Source: Vibrio hepatarius
GTDB taxonomy: Bacteria; Pseudomonadota; Gammaproteobacteria; Enterobacterales; Vibrionaceae
Reading direction: 5' to 3'
NCBI RefSeq assembly: GCF_001274785.1
Contig: NZ_LHPI01000019.1
Span: 186,001-250,000, forward strand
DNA length: 64,000 nt
Part shown: piece after piece, positions 17,863-26,099 of the stretch
Layout of the letters: each line of letters opens with the position of its first letter
Position numbering within the stretch: position 1 is the stretch's first letter
Program-made: the position numbers and the translations under genes
The notes under the pieces: model-generated
Seen by the model: only the letters and a program-made list of their open reading frames with translations
What the model was told of the DNA's origin: nothing
Databases searched by the model: none

Positions 17863-18600
17863 GTGAGTAAGCAAACAGAGATAGAAGACAATAATGACGA
17901 CGTTGTTGTGATTGAAGAGCGCGACAAGCGTACTTATCTCTATATCGCGATTGCAGGAGTGCTTGGCTTAGCGTTGGGTGGTTTGGGCGGCTCTGCGTGG
18001 ACAGCAGGCAAGTGGGAGTCAACCTACAACGAAATCGAAGATAAATACCAAGCGCTGGTGGATGAGAAGAAGCAATTGGCTGTTCAGGTTGAGGAACGTG
18101 TCGCCAATGTAAATGACGAAGTCGCGCAAAAGCTTGAACTGAAATTGCAGGAGCAGCAAGCACGGCATGAAGAACAGCTGACGACGATAAAAGCTCAAGT
18201 TTCGGAGCTAGAGAAGGTTAACCTTGCTCTGGAAGAACAGATTAACCAGCAAAAAGAGCAGATGGCGCAAGTCGACAAGCGTAATACGCAGCTAAACCGT
18301 CAAGCGGATATGCAAGCGACGATGTTCGAACGTTCGCGTGAACTGTTCCAGAAAGAACTGAAAGTCAAAATGGAGCTGGAAGCGCTACAAAAAGAGCGCG
18401 AAGAATTGCAGCCGAAGCTCAAAGCATTGAAGAAAGACTGCGATGCGTATCTTGAAGGCACGTCGTGGGAAGCAAAGTCAGACGCGTGTGACAATCAGGA
18501 CAAAGTCAACTCCCGCCTCAGTCAGATTAATCAAATGATCAGCGTTTACAAGATGGATCTTGAGCAAATGAAAGCGCTGTCTGAAGAGCTTGGTTTGTAG
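17863..18600 (+). CDS. single-pass membrane protein with long coiled coil
   Basis: A 245-residue protein starting at GTG with AGGAG eight bases upstream. Residues 1-23 are acidic and charged, then a Gly/Ala-rich membrane helix (about 26-48) is followed by a Glu/Gln/Lys-rich coiled coil (about 55-200). A C-terminal part has two Cys in the KKDCDAYLE...SDACDNQD region that may form a disulfide if it is periplasmic. I cannot name the family; Vibrio annotations often call such proteins chromosome-partitioning-like because of the coiled coil, which is weak evidence. Confidence 0.75.
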   Translation: MSKQTEIEDNNDDVVVIEERDKRTYLYIAIAGVLGLALGGLGGSAWTAGKWESTYNEIEDKYQALVDEKKQLAVQVEERVANVNDEVAQKLELKLQEQQARHEEQLTTIKAQVSELEKVNLALEEQINQQKEQMAQVDKRNTQLNRQADMQATMFERSRELFQKELKVKMELEALQKEREELQPKLKALKKDCDAYLEGTSWEAKSDACDNQDKVNSRLSQINQMISVYKMDLEQMKALSEELGL

Positions 18601-19474
18601 TAAATCTGCTTATTGTATGTCGCATACACAAAACATGAATTAGTCTAAATGCAATCTGTCAGTTTCGTTGTCTCGATGTGACTAGATCTGACAGGTTGCC
18701 CTAAATCGGTTCTGCCCCAAGACGAGTTTGCGCAACAAAGTAATGTATTTCACGTCAGAAATTTGCCCAATTTTTACTAATCTCTATTTGCCTTTTGGAA
18801 AATCCGCCAGACAGCACTTTCTAGCTTTACAAGCGCAGTTTCCGTTCTTTATTCTTCTAATACAAACTGACGTCTCATAGGGTCGTTTTTTGCCTCTGCT
18901 TTAGTAATACTTTAGCAACAACAGACAAAATCGTCATCTGACTGTGATTTAATTCGGAGTGCATCAGACTTAATTACAGAGCCATCCTGACCAAAATAAA
19001 CAACCGAACAATTAGGATCTGAGCAGAAATAGTAACCTTGATTATTAGACTTCCATATCCATGGTTTTTTATGCGATGCTTAAAAATTTCGGAAGAAACT
19101 AAGCTACAGGCTTATTTATTTTCTGGGCAAATATGTATCCTTGGAAAAGGAGCAACACTATTGGACTTTGAACAACAATCAGACATTTTTATTTCCTTAA
19201 TTAACGCATAGAGTCTGGCTCTAAACGGAATATTTGAACCAATTTCACTATGGCAAAACTAGAGACCTTTGAGCGACATTTTCTAATATGACGGAAGCGC
19301 AACATGTCGCACAGATCAAGAATGACACAACCTGTTTAAACAATACCAATCGAGCCACTACACATCGTGTCTTCGTTAATGCCTAGATCATGTTTACAAA
19401 TCGTCGGAACTAATACAGTTTAGGTGCTAAAAATCTTCGGTTGTTAGTTCAATACAAGTAGAATACTCTATTCG
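18601..19474. other. 874-base AT-rich region with gene debris
   Basis: There is no intact gene. Near 18614-18628 is a perfect inverted repeat TGTATG-TCG-CATACA. At 18651-18662 and 18688-18699 lie 11-of-12 matching arms (GCAATCTGTCAG / CTGACAGGTTGC) that could form a terminator or recombination-type hairpin. A decayed CopZ-type gene fills 18849-19186. From 19190 to 19474 I see nothing coding. By eye, base composition is more AT-rich than the flanks, consistent with a poorly conserved insertion zone shared with the adjacent toxin-like gene. Confidence 0.55.
18849..19186 (-). pseudogene. decayed CopZ-family metal-binding protein gene
   Basis: On the minus strand an ATG at 19186 with AAGGAA nearby opens MSDCCSKSNSVAPFPRIHIC, but a TAA at 19112-19114 stops it after 24 residues. 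The rest is readable only after a frame change: KPWIWKSN then YYFCSDPNCSVVYFG, then VCCC, a TAA at 18912-18914 exactly where the usual VCYCFG motif continues, and finally SITKAEAKNDP to a stop at 18849. This pattern (paired Cys, YYFC.DP.C..VYF, VC.C, TKAEA) is that of CopZ-like copper/Fe-S zinc-ribbon proteins. Two nonsense changes plus a frameshift mark it as a pseudogene. Confidence 0.75.
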
Positions 19475-20905
19475 TCATCTTGAAAGATCCTCACAATCCA
19501 CGGACTCTACCACTACATTAACTACAATCCAATTCTCAGGAATTGACGGCTTATCAGCAACTTCTAGTGGGTTTTCGCCAGCACTACTTGGCCAATAGCT
19601 GCCAAAAGACCAGTCCTCTATTTCATCATTGAAAACATCGTATAACTCTACTTTATAATCAAAGTTTCCTCTGTGGTAATCTGAAGAATCACAATAAATT
19701 TCAAAGGTGATCTCCCCATCTTCAGTAAAATCTTTTACTGTTACCTCTGCATCACAGTTTGAAATAATTTTTTGACTAAGTTCTTGTGCATCCACTGGGT
19801 ATTTATCTTCTTGCCTCTTAGACGTATCGACCACGTTCCATTGCGTTATAATTGAATTTTTTCCATTAACAACAACATACTTATTGACTAGCATCCAAGT
19901 AGCAAGCTTTGTGTTGGCTTCATATTTACGCTTACTAGTTATTTCTCGCTTTCTAAAGTTTTCTGTTTCCTCGGTAATTTTGAGGGTGTTAGAGTTTTCG
20001 AGTGTTCGTGAATAATTATCTGTTAGGGTATACTTTAATTGTTTAGAAGGACTGAATTCTATTTTTACACCTAAATCTTTTTTTATCGTTAGGTTCGTAG
20101 ATTCTTCAATTTCCTTTGTTAGAGTCCCTTTAACTGATACAGTGATCGTTATATCTATTTGTTCTTCAGCCCCCCAAGCTGTCATATTTTGCCTTTCCCA
20201 ATATTGATACCTCTGAAGTAAATAGTACGGGGAATTTTCTATTTGCCATTGAGGACTAGCCTCGTTTATGTAGAAACAAGGAATGACTGTTGATGCAACA
20301 AGCCTCTCTTCGGATTTCCCCTCAGGCATGTGATCGTAGTTACGCATCTTCAGACTTTCGGGAAAATCGTAATTATCTGGTTTATACGCAGGTTTTTGTT
20401 CAACAATATCTACATACGGTTCTATGGGTATTAGTTTGAACTCGTTCGGTTCAGAACTTTCAGGACCTCCGAAGCAATGAAAGACAGCATTATCGGGGTG
20501 GTATTTTGGTGTCGGCGTTAATAGAGTAAAAGTCATCCTTTTAACTCCATCCTTAAGAATCACCCATTTATCAACTTCTAAATCATCACAATAAAAGTAT
20601 GGGTAGTGGAAACTGTCCGACTTACGATCTCTAAACATTTTTGAAACGTGATTTGGAGTAGACGATTTCTTATCAGTAAAGCCACTTAAAGAAATAGAGC
20701 TACCAGCAACAAATGTTGAGCATAAAAACCTTCCTGTTTGGCAATTGACAAATGCGTGCTCCCCGTCACCCAAATTAAACCACAAATATTCAGAATAATA
20801 GTCAGCCAAAACATAGTGAGACCTTTGCTTAGAAAAATATTGGTCGTTTACCCAACCTACTTTTCCACCAGATCGAACCTGAATTTTTACCTTTCTAATT
20901 TTCAT
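19475..20905 (-). CDS. Toxin_10 (Bin/Cry35-like) aerolysin-fold protein, putative pore-forming toxin
   Basis: A 476-residue protein with AAGGGA seven bases before the ATG. The centre resembles the Toxin_10/P42 family (BinA, BinB, Cry35): VASTVIPCFYINE (about 203-215) then SPYYLLQRYQYWERQ (225-239) line up with the Cry35 pattern LVPCIMVND...PYYILKKYQYW. Residues 250-330 are Ser/Thr-rich alternating beta strands, as expected of the aerolysin-type insertion hairpin. The first 165 residues have short WxxF/FxLL-type repeats compatible with a beta-trefoil lectin domain. Residues about 360-476 are an extra acidic C-terminal part absent from Cry35. No signal peptide and no Cry34-like or second Bin-like partner gene is nearby. 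The family call rests on remembered motifs; toxicity and target are unknown. Confidence 0.72.
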   Translation of the reverse strand: MKIRKVKIQVRSGGKVGWVNDQYFSKQRSHYVLADYYSEYLWFNLGDGEHAFVNCQTGRFLCSTFVAGSSISLSGFTDKKSSTPNHVSKMFRDRKSDSFHYPYFYCDDLEVDKWVILKDGVKRMTFTLLTPTPKYHPDNAVFHCFGGPESSEPNEFKLIPIEPYVDIVEQKPAYKPDNYDFPESLKMRNYDHMPEGKSEERLVASTVIPCFYINEASPQWQIENSPYYLLQRYQYWERQNMTAWGAEEQIDITITVSVKGTLTKEIEESTNLTIKKDLGVKIEFSPSKQLKYTLTDNYSRTLENSNTLKITEETENFRKREITSKRKYEANTKLATWMLVNKYVVVNGKNSIITQWNVVDTSKRQEDKYPVDAQELSQKIISNCDAEVTVKDFTEDGEITFEIYCDSSDYHRGNFDYKVELYDVFNDEIEDWSFGSYWPSSAGENPLEVADKPSIPENWIVVNVVVESVDCEDLSR

Positions 20906-21195
20906 ACTAGTCCCTTAGACGCCAGAAAGTCATCTATCAGTTCTAGCAATGAAATCTATTGTTTACAAGATAATTACATTTGTATAACGCAACTTGCTAG
21001 TCTGCACCAGCAGATAATTGGACACTAAGTTAACAGACGTTACATACCTATGGTTATTTATGAAACACTCCATTATCGAAGCCACTAACAAGCTTATGTC
21101 CAACTGCGAGTTATGACACCAGCAAGCCGACTGTATGATCTAGTTGTGGCTAACCAGCGGATGTGTAAGATCGAGTATGAGTTACTACACATAAT
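20906..21195. other. intergenic region upstream of the toxin-like gene
   Basis: About 290 AT-rich bases with no ORF I would support. It should hold the promoter of the toxin-like gene. An imperfect inverted pair (AGCCAC near 21080 and GTGGCT near 21146-21151) could fold, but does not match any mobile-element end or integron site I know. Confidence 0.4.
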
Positions 21196-21226
21196 AAAAG
21201 AGCCACATCATTGATGTGGCTCTTTT
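21196..21226. terminator. bidirectional rho-independent terminator
   Basis: A 14-bp perfect stem AAAAGAGCCACATC / GATGTGGCTCTTTT with a three-base loop, just past the stop of the minus-strand M20 peptidase gene. Confidence 0.93.
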
Positions 21227-21242
21227 GTTAATGGAGGCTAAG

Positions 21243-22349
21243 CTAGTGCGTTAAATAGTGCTTAACAAACTCAGTCACTTTAACCATATCATCGATAGCG
21301 ATGAACTCTTCAGTGGTGTGAACTTTTGCCATGCCCGTTGAAACGTTGATCGTCGTTAAGCCTTTAGCATTGAAGTTGTTCGCATCGCTGCCGCCACCAG
21401 TACCTTTGGTGTAAGGCGACGCGCCAATCGCTTCGAAAGACGCTTTAACCGCAGCAATATGCGGATGGTTGTCATCTAGGACGAATGCGTTGTAGGCACG
21501 AGTCGATTCGATCTCGACTTCGGCACCGTGTTTGGCGGCTACCGTCTCGAAGGTTGAAATCATGTGCTCGACTTGCGCTTCTAGTTTGCTGTCATTCAAT
21601 GAACGCGCTTCTGCAACAATTCGGATCTCTGGCATGACGATGTTCGTTGCGTTACCACCTTGGACGATGCCAATGTTTGCGGTGGTTTCTTCGTCGATAC
21701 GTAGCAGTTTCATTTGCATGATCGCGTCAGCCGCGACTTGAATCGCGCTAATGCCTTGTTCAGGCGCTAAGCCAGCATGGGCAGGGCGACCTTTGATCGT
21801 CGCAACGATCTTTTGCTGACCCGGCGCCGCATTGACGATAGTGCCAATTGGGCCGCCAGTATCAAGTACGATGGCTTTGTCTGCGCTGATGTAGCTCATA
21901 TCGAAATGCTGTGAACCAAACAATCCGCCTTCTTCATGGACAGTGAAAGCGATTTCAATCGTTTTATGTTCAAGGTTCTCGGCTTGAATACAACGCACGG
22001 CTTCGATGATCGCGGCGATGCCCGATTTGTCGTCGCCACCAAGAATCGTGTTGCCTTTAGAGCGGATAATGCCATCTTCGATGACGGGCTCGATGCCTTT
22101 TCCCGGCGTAACCGTGTCCATATGACAGCTTAATACGATGCTGTCGTCTAACTTGCCTTCTAGGCGAGCGTAAATGTTGAAACCATTCGATACCTGTTCT
22201 GGTACCGGAAGCTTGTGCACAGTGAAGCCGAGTTCGCCAAGCTGCTCTGCAAGAGCTTCGCCAATTTGTTTTTCATCACGGGATTCACTGTCGATTTTGA
22301 CTAGCTGAATAAAGTGTTCAACTAAGCGTTCACGATTAACTAGGGTCAT
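21243..22349 (-). CDS. M20 family metallopeptidase (PepT-like)
   Basis: A 368-residue di-zinc peptidase. Metal and catalytic motifs are present in order: LSCHMDTVTPGKG (His and catalytic Asp), ILGGDDKSGIAAI (bridging Asp), and FTVHEEGGLFGS (catalytic Glu-Glu). It resembles tripeptidase-T-like or glutamate-carboxypeptidase-like cytoplasmic enzymes. The ATG at 22349 is chosen because AGAGG lies eight bases upstream and MTLVNRERLVEHF matches the family N-terminus; an ATG 16 codons earlier does not. The substrate is unknown. Confidence 0.88.
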   Translation of the reverse strand: MTLVNRERLVEHFIQLVKIDSESRDEKQIGEALAEQLGELGFTVHKLPVPEQVSNGFNIYARLEGKLDDSIVLSCHMDTVTPGKGIEPVIEDGIIRSKGNTILGGDDKSGIAAIIEAVRCIQAENLEHKTIEIAFTVHEEGGLFGSQHFDMSYISADKAIVLDTGGPIGTIVNAAPGQQKIVATIKGRPAHAGLAPEQGISAIQVAADAIMQMKLLRIDEETTANIGIVQGGNATNIVMPEIRIVAEARSLNDSKLEAQVEHMISTFETVAAKHGAEVEIESTRAYNAFVLDDNHPHIAAVKASFEAIGASPYTKGTGGGSDANNFNAKGLTTINVSTGMAKVHTTEEFIAIDDMVKVTEFVKHYLTH

Positions 22350-22870
22350 TGTTCTACCTCTTATAGGAACAGAGGCGGATACCTTATCCTTGTTCATCGG
22401 AGTCTAGGGTGAGTTAAATCAATGAATGGATAACTCCTAGCGAATAATTCGTATCGAGCGATAGACCATTCCTTCTCTATGTGAATCTTTGTAACTGAAT
22501 GATATCCATGCTGTATAGCGAGGTGTTGGTGGCATTCGTTTGGTGTATTGGCGTCGGATTCCAAAATTAATTGCTCAAAATCATCACATGGATTGAATGG
22601 TGCGAAATTCAGCGCCTCTGTCGAGTGAAAAACGCATCTCAGAAGACGTACGAAAAGTTAGCCATTTGACATGTTAATGTAAACAAAATGTTACTCGGTT
22701 GCGTTGTTATCTCATTGTTTTTATTGGGAACGAGCAATGTGTAAAGTCTTGGTTTACACGTTTGGTTAACTTTATGTAAACGCCCAAGTTGTCGGCAAAA
22801 GGTTCCCTTTAACCACGTAATCAGCAAACTTAAGGGTAGACACGCTGGAACATGAAAAGAGGGACCAAGA
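22350..22870 (+). promoter_or_regulatory. hpd upstream region with TyrR/PhhR-like palindromes
   Basis: No gene lies in these 521 bases. At 22740-22758 the palindrome TGTAAA-N7-TTTACA is one base longer in its spacer than the TyrR/PhhR box TGTAAA-N6-TTTACA. At 22678-22695 TGTAAACAAAATGTTACT is a partial box with N6 spacing, and another TGTAAA half-site is at 22775-22780. TyrR-type activators control aromatic amino-acid catabolism in gammaproteobacteria, so these are plausible operators for the hpd operon. The N7 spacing is a caveat. Confidence 0.5.
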
Positions 22871-23944
22871 ATGAACGAGGCGTTTAACCCATTAGGCACT
22901 GATGGTTTTGAGTTTGTTGAATACACGGCGGCGGATGACAAAGGTATCCAAGCGCTTAAAGACTTGTTTGGCTCACTAGGTTTTGCCGAAATTGCAAAAC
23001 ACCGCTCGAAAGAAGCGTGGCTATATCGCCAGGGCGACATCAGTTTTATCGTCAATGCGCAACCACACAGCCAAGCGGAAGCTTTTGCTAAAGTTCATGG
23101 CCCGTCAGTTTGTGGCATGGCTTTTCGTGTTCATAACGCAGCTGAAGCGCTACAACATGCGTTGAACAATGGGGCTGAAGAATACAAAACCGAAATTGGT
23201 CCAATGGAGCTAAGCATTCCGGCCATTTACGGTATTGGCGAGAGCCTGCTTTATTTTGTTGACCGTTACGGTAAGCAAAGCATATACGACGTGGACTTCA
23301 AGTTCTATGAAGATGCGCAGCAGCGTTTAGATAACATGGATGTGGGTCTGTACGAGATCGACCACCTGACGCATAACGTTAAGCAAGGCAACATGGACAT
23401 TTGGTCCGGTTTCTACGAGCGTATCGGTAACTTCCGCGAAATCCGCTACTTTGACATCGAAGGTAAGCTAACTGGTCTTGTCAGCCGCGCAATGACCGCG
23501 CCGTGTGGCAAGATTCGCATCCCTATCAATGAATCGTCTGATGATAAATCACAGATTGAAGAGTTCATTCGCGAGTACAACGGCGAAGGGATTCAACATA
23601 TCGCATTAACGACTGACAACATCTACCAAACGGTGCAAACACTGCGTGATCGCGGTATGGACTTTATGCCGACGCCAGATACCTACTACGAGAAAGTCGA
23701 TGAGCGCGTAGAAGGGCACCAAGAAGACGTTGATAAGCTACGTGATCTGCAAATCTTGATTGACGGTGCGCCGATGAAAGATGGCATCCTACTGCAAATC
23801 TTTACCCAAACAGTGATTGGTCCGGTGTTCTTCGAGATCATCCAACGTAAAGGTAACGAAGGCTTTGGTGAAGGTAACTTCAAGGCACTGTTTGAGTCGA
23901 TCGAAGAAGACCAGATTCGCCGCGGAGTATTAAGCGATGCATAA
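22871..23944 (+). CDS. hpd: 4-hydroxyphenylpyruvate dioxygenase
   Basis: A 357-residue Fe(II) dioxygenase that converts 4-hydroxyphenylpyruvate to homogentisate, the second step of tyrosine breakdown. Two VOC-type halves are visible. The iron ligands lie in IDHLTHNVKQG (His), QHIALTTDNIY (His) and the Glu of PVFFEIIQRKGN. The C-terminal helix GFGEGNFKALFESIEEDQ closes the active site. It has GAGGGA ten bases upstream. Its stop overlaps the hmgA start by eight bases. Confidence 0.95.
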   Translation: MNEAFNPLGTDGFEFVEYTAADDKGIQALKDLFGSLGFAEIAKHRSKEAWLYRQGDISFIVNAQPHSQAEAFAKVHGPSVCGMAFRVHNAAEALQHALNNGAEEYKTEIGPMELSIPAIYGIGESLLYFVDRYGKQSIYDVDFKFYEDAQQRLDNMDVGLYEIDHLTHNVKQGNMDIWSGFYERIGNFREIRYFDIEGKLTGLVSRAMTAPCGKIRIPINESSDDKSQIEEFIREYNGEGIQHIALTTDNIYQTVQTLRDRGMDFMPTPDTYYEKVDERVEGHQEDVDKLRDLQILIDGAPMKDGILLQIFTQTVIGPVFFEIIQRKGNEGFGEGNFKALFESIEEDQIRRGVLSDA

Positions 23945-25064
23945 ATGGATCACATTCCCTCATCGGGAGGGAGTGTGCTCAAAACAAGCACATGCGGACT
24001 TCCCGGAAGAGGCTATCTATGAACGTGAAGCCGGCCGAAGTGGTTTCTTTGGTCCGGCGGCGCACTTTCATCACCAACATGCACCTACAGGTTGGACTGA
24101 ATGGGAAGGGGAGTTGCGCCCAAGAGCGTTTAACTTCAATTTGGTTGAGAAAGCGAGCCAGATTTCGCCTTGGAATGTTCCGCACCTGCTGCACAACTCG
24201 GATTGTAAGATCCGAGTTTGGCGCATGGATGAAAAGATGGATTTCTTGGTGCGCAATGCCGATGGCGATGAGTTGCTTTTTATTCACCAAGGCAAAGCCG
24301 ATCTGTTTTGTGACTACGGCCATATCCAAGTGTCGGAAGGTGATTATGTGGTGATCCCACGCTCGACCAACTGGCGATTAGAACCATCTGAACCGATGTT
24401 TATTCTGATGGTGGAGAATACTGATGCGGCCTACACCTTGCCTGATAAAGGAATGGTGGGGAACCACGCAGTGTTTGATCCTGCGGTGCTGGAAGTGCCG
24501 TCTATCAACGCGCCATTCAAAGCGCAATATTCTGAACAGCCAACGCAAGTTCACGTCAAACGCCACGAAAAAGTCAGCGTAATTTCATATCCATTTAACC
24601 CACTGGACGCCATTGGCTGGCATGGTGATTTAGCCGTGGTGAAAGTGAACTGGCGCGATATCCGTCCTTTGATGTCTCATCGTTATCACTTGCCTCCTTC
24701 TGCGCATACCACGTTTGTCGGCAGTGGATTTGTCGTGTGTACTTTTGTACCGCGTCCAATCGAAAGTGATCCAGGTGCGCTGAAAGTGCCGTTTTACCAC
24801 AACAATGACGACTATGATGAAGTGCTGTTTTATCACGCCGGTGACTTTTTTAGCCGCGATAATATCGAAGCAGGCATGGTGACGTTTCATCCAGCTGGGT
24901 TTACACACGGACCACATCCGAAAGCGTTTAAAGCTGGTCAGGAATATAAGAAAAAGTTCACTGATGAAGTCGCCGTTATGATTGATACCCGTCATGCACT
25001 GAATTTCAGTGATGAGGCACAAAGTGTCGAAAACAAAGAATATGTCTACAGTTGGAAAGTATAA
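23937..25064 (+). CDS. hmgA: homogentisate 1,2-dioxygenase
   Basis: A 375-residue cupin-type dioxygenase that opens homogentisate to 4-maleylacetoacetate. It is shorter than the roughly 430-residue Pseudomonas/human enzyme, the usual situation for Vibrio-type HmgA. Iron-site segments are HNNDDYDEVLFYHAGDFF and FHPAGFTHGPHPKAF. It overlaps hpd, so translation is coupled. Loss of this gene in vibrios gives pyomelanin pigment; here it is intact. Confidence 0.94.
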   Translation: MHKWITFPHREGVCSKQAHADFPEEAIYEREAGRSGFFGPAAHFHHQHAPTGWTEWEGELRPRAFNFNLVEKASQISPWNVPHLLHNSDCKIRVWRMDEKMDFLVRNADGDELLFIHQGKADLFCDYGHIQVSEGDYVVIPRSTNWRLEPSEPMFILMVENTDAAYTLPDKGMVGNHAVFDPAVLEVPSINAPFKAQYSEQPTQVHVKRHEKVSVISYPFNPLDAIGWHGDLAVVKVNWRDIRPLMSHRYHLPPSAHTTFVGSGFVVCTFVPRPIESDPGALKVPFYHNNDDYDEVLFYHAGDFFSRDNIEAGMVTFHPAGFTHGPHPKAFKAGQEYKKKFTDEVAVMIDTRHALNFSDEAQSVENKEYVYSWKV

Positions 25065-25088
25065 CGCTACATAAGAAAGGGATAGAAA

Positions 25089-26099
25089 ATGAAGTTAGCG
25101 ACCCTGAAAAACAACACTCGTGACGGACTACTTGTGGTGGTCAATAAACAGCTGACCAAATGCGTCGCTGTACCAGAAATTGCAGAACACTTACAACAAG
25201 CGCTCGACCACTGGGATCGAGTTGAACCGCAGTTGAATGAAGTCTACACCGCTTTAAATGAAGGTGAGCTAGTCAACGAGATGGACTTCGATCAAGAGTT
25301 GTGTGAATCGCCTTTACCAAGAGCGTATCAGTGGGCGGACGGCAGTGCGTATGTCAATCATGTCGAATTGGTGCGCAAAGCGCGTGGAGCGGAAATGCCG
25401 CCAAGCTTTTGGACAGACCCGTTAATGTACCAAGGCGGGTCTGATGAGTTTATCGGTCCACGTGATGATATTCCTGTCGCCAGTGAAGAGTGGGGCATCG
25501 ACTTTGAAGGTGAAGTCGCGGTGATCACCGATGACGTGCCAATGGGTGCCTCTGCCGAACAAGCCGCGTCAGCGATTAAGTTATTAATGCTGGTGAATGA
25601 TGTCTCACTACGTGGCTTAATTCCTAATGAGTTAGCGAAAGGCTTTGGTTTTTTCCAGTCCAAACCGTCATCGGTATTCTCACCAGTGGCAGTAACACCT
25701 GATGAGCTTGGTGATGCTTGGGACGGTGGTAAAGTCAACTTACCCTTGCTGTCTCACTACAACAATGAACCGTTTGGTTGTCCGAACGCGGGTGTCGACA
25801 TGACCTTCGAGTTTCCCGAGTTGGTGGCACACGCGGCGAAAACGCGCCCACTTTCCGCAGGCGCGATTATTGGTTCTGGTACGGTATCTAATAAGCAAGG
25901 TACAGACTTTGGCACCGCAATTTCAGAAGGTGGTGTGGGTTATTCGTGTATCGCGGAAGTACGCATGATCGAAACTATCCGCGATGGTAAACCATCAACC
26001 CGCTTTATGAAGTTTGGTGACCGAATCAAAATGGAAATGCTGGACGCAAACGGCCAGTCGATATTCGGCAGTATCGACCAACAAGTGGTGAAGTACTGA
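25089..26099 (+). CDS. fumarylacetoacetate hydrolase (short bacterial type)
   Basis: A 336-residue FAA-hydrolase-fold protein. The metal-binding acidic segment is IDFEGEVAVITDDV with LMLVNDVSLRGLIPNE, and SAGAIIGSGTVSNKQG closes the site. It splits fumarylacetoacetate to fumarate and acetoacetate in the tyrosine pathway. Its architecture differs from the 432-residue enzyme at 10033, so the two are not recent duplicates. It has AAGGGA before the ATG and its stop overlaps the maiA start. Confidence 0.92.
   Translation: MKLATLKNNTRDGLLVVVNKQLTKCVAVPEIAEHLQQALDHWDRVEPQLNEVYTALNEGELVNEMDFDQELCESPLPRAYQWADGSAYVNHVELVRKARGAEMPPSFWTDPLMYQGGSDEFIGPRDDIPVASEEWGIDFEGEVAVITDDVPMGASAEQAASAIKLLMLVNDVSLRGLIPNELAKGFGFFQSKPSSVFSPVAVTPDELGDAWDGGKVNLPLLSHYNNEPFGCPNAGVDMTFEFPELVAHAAKTRPLSAGAIIGSGTVSNKQGTDFGTAISEGGVGYSCIAEVRMIETIRDGKPSTRFMKFGDRIKMEMLDANGQSIFGSIDQQVVKY

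Noticed and set aside
18651..18699. Inverted repeat GCAATCTGTCAG / CTGACAGGTTGC as a transposon end or terminator
   Set aside because: A 25-base loop, no T-run and no matching copy at the other side of the AT-rich pocket.
20906..21195. Possible integron attC site or insertion-sequence end upstream of the toxin-like gene
   Set aside because: The inverted arms are short and imperfect and the flanking bases do not fit GTTRRRY/RYYYAAC cores or target-site duplications.
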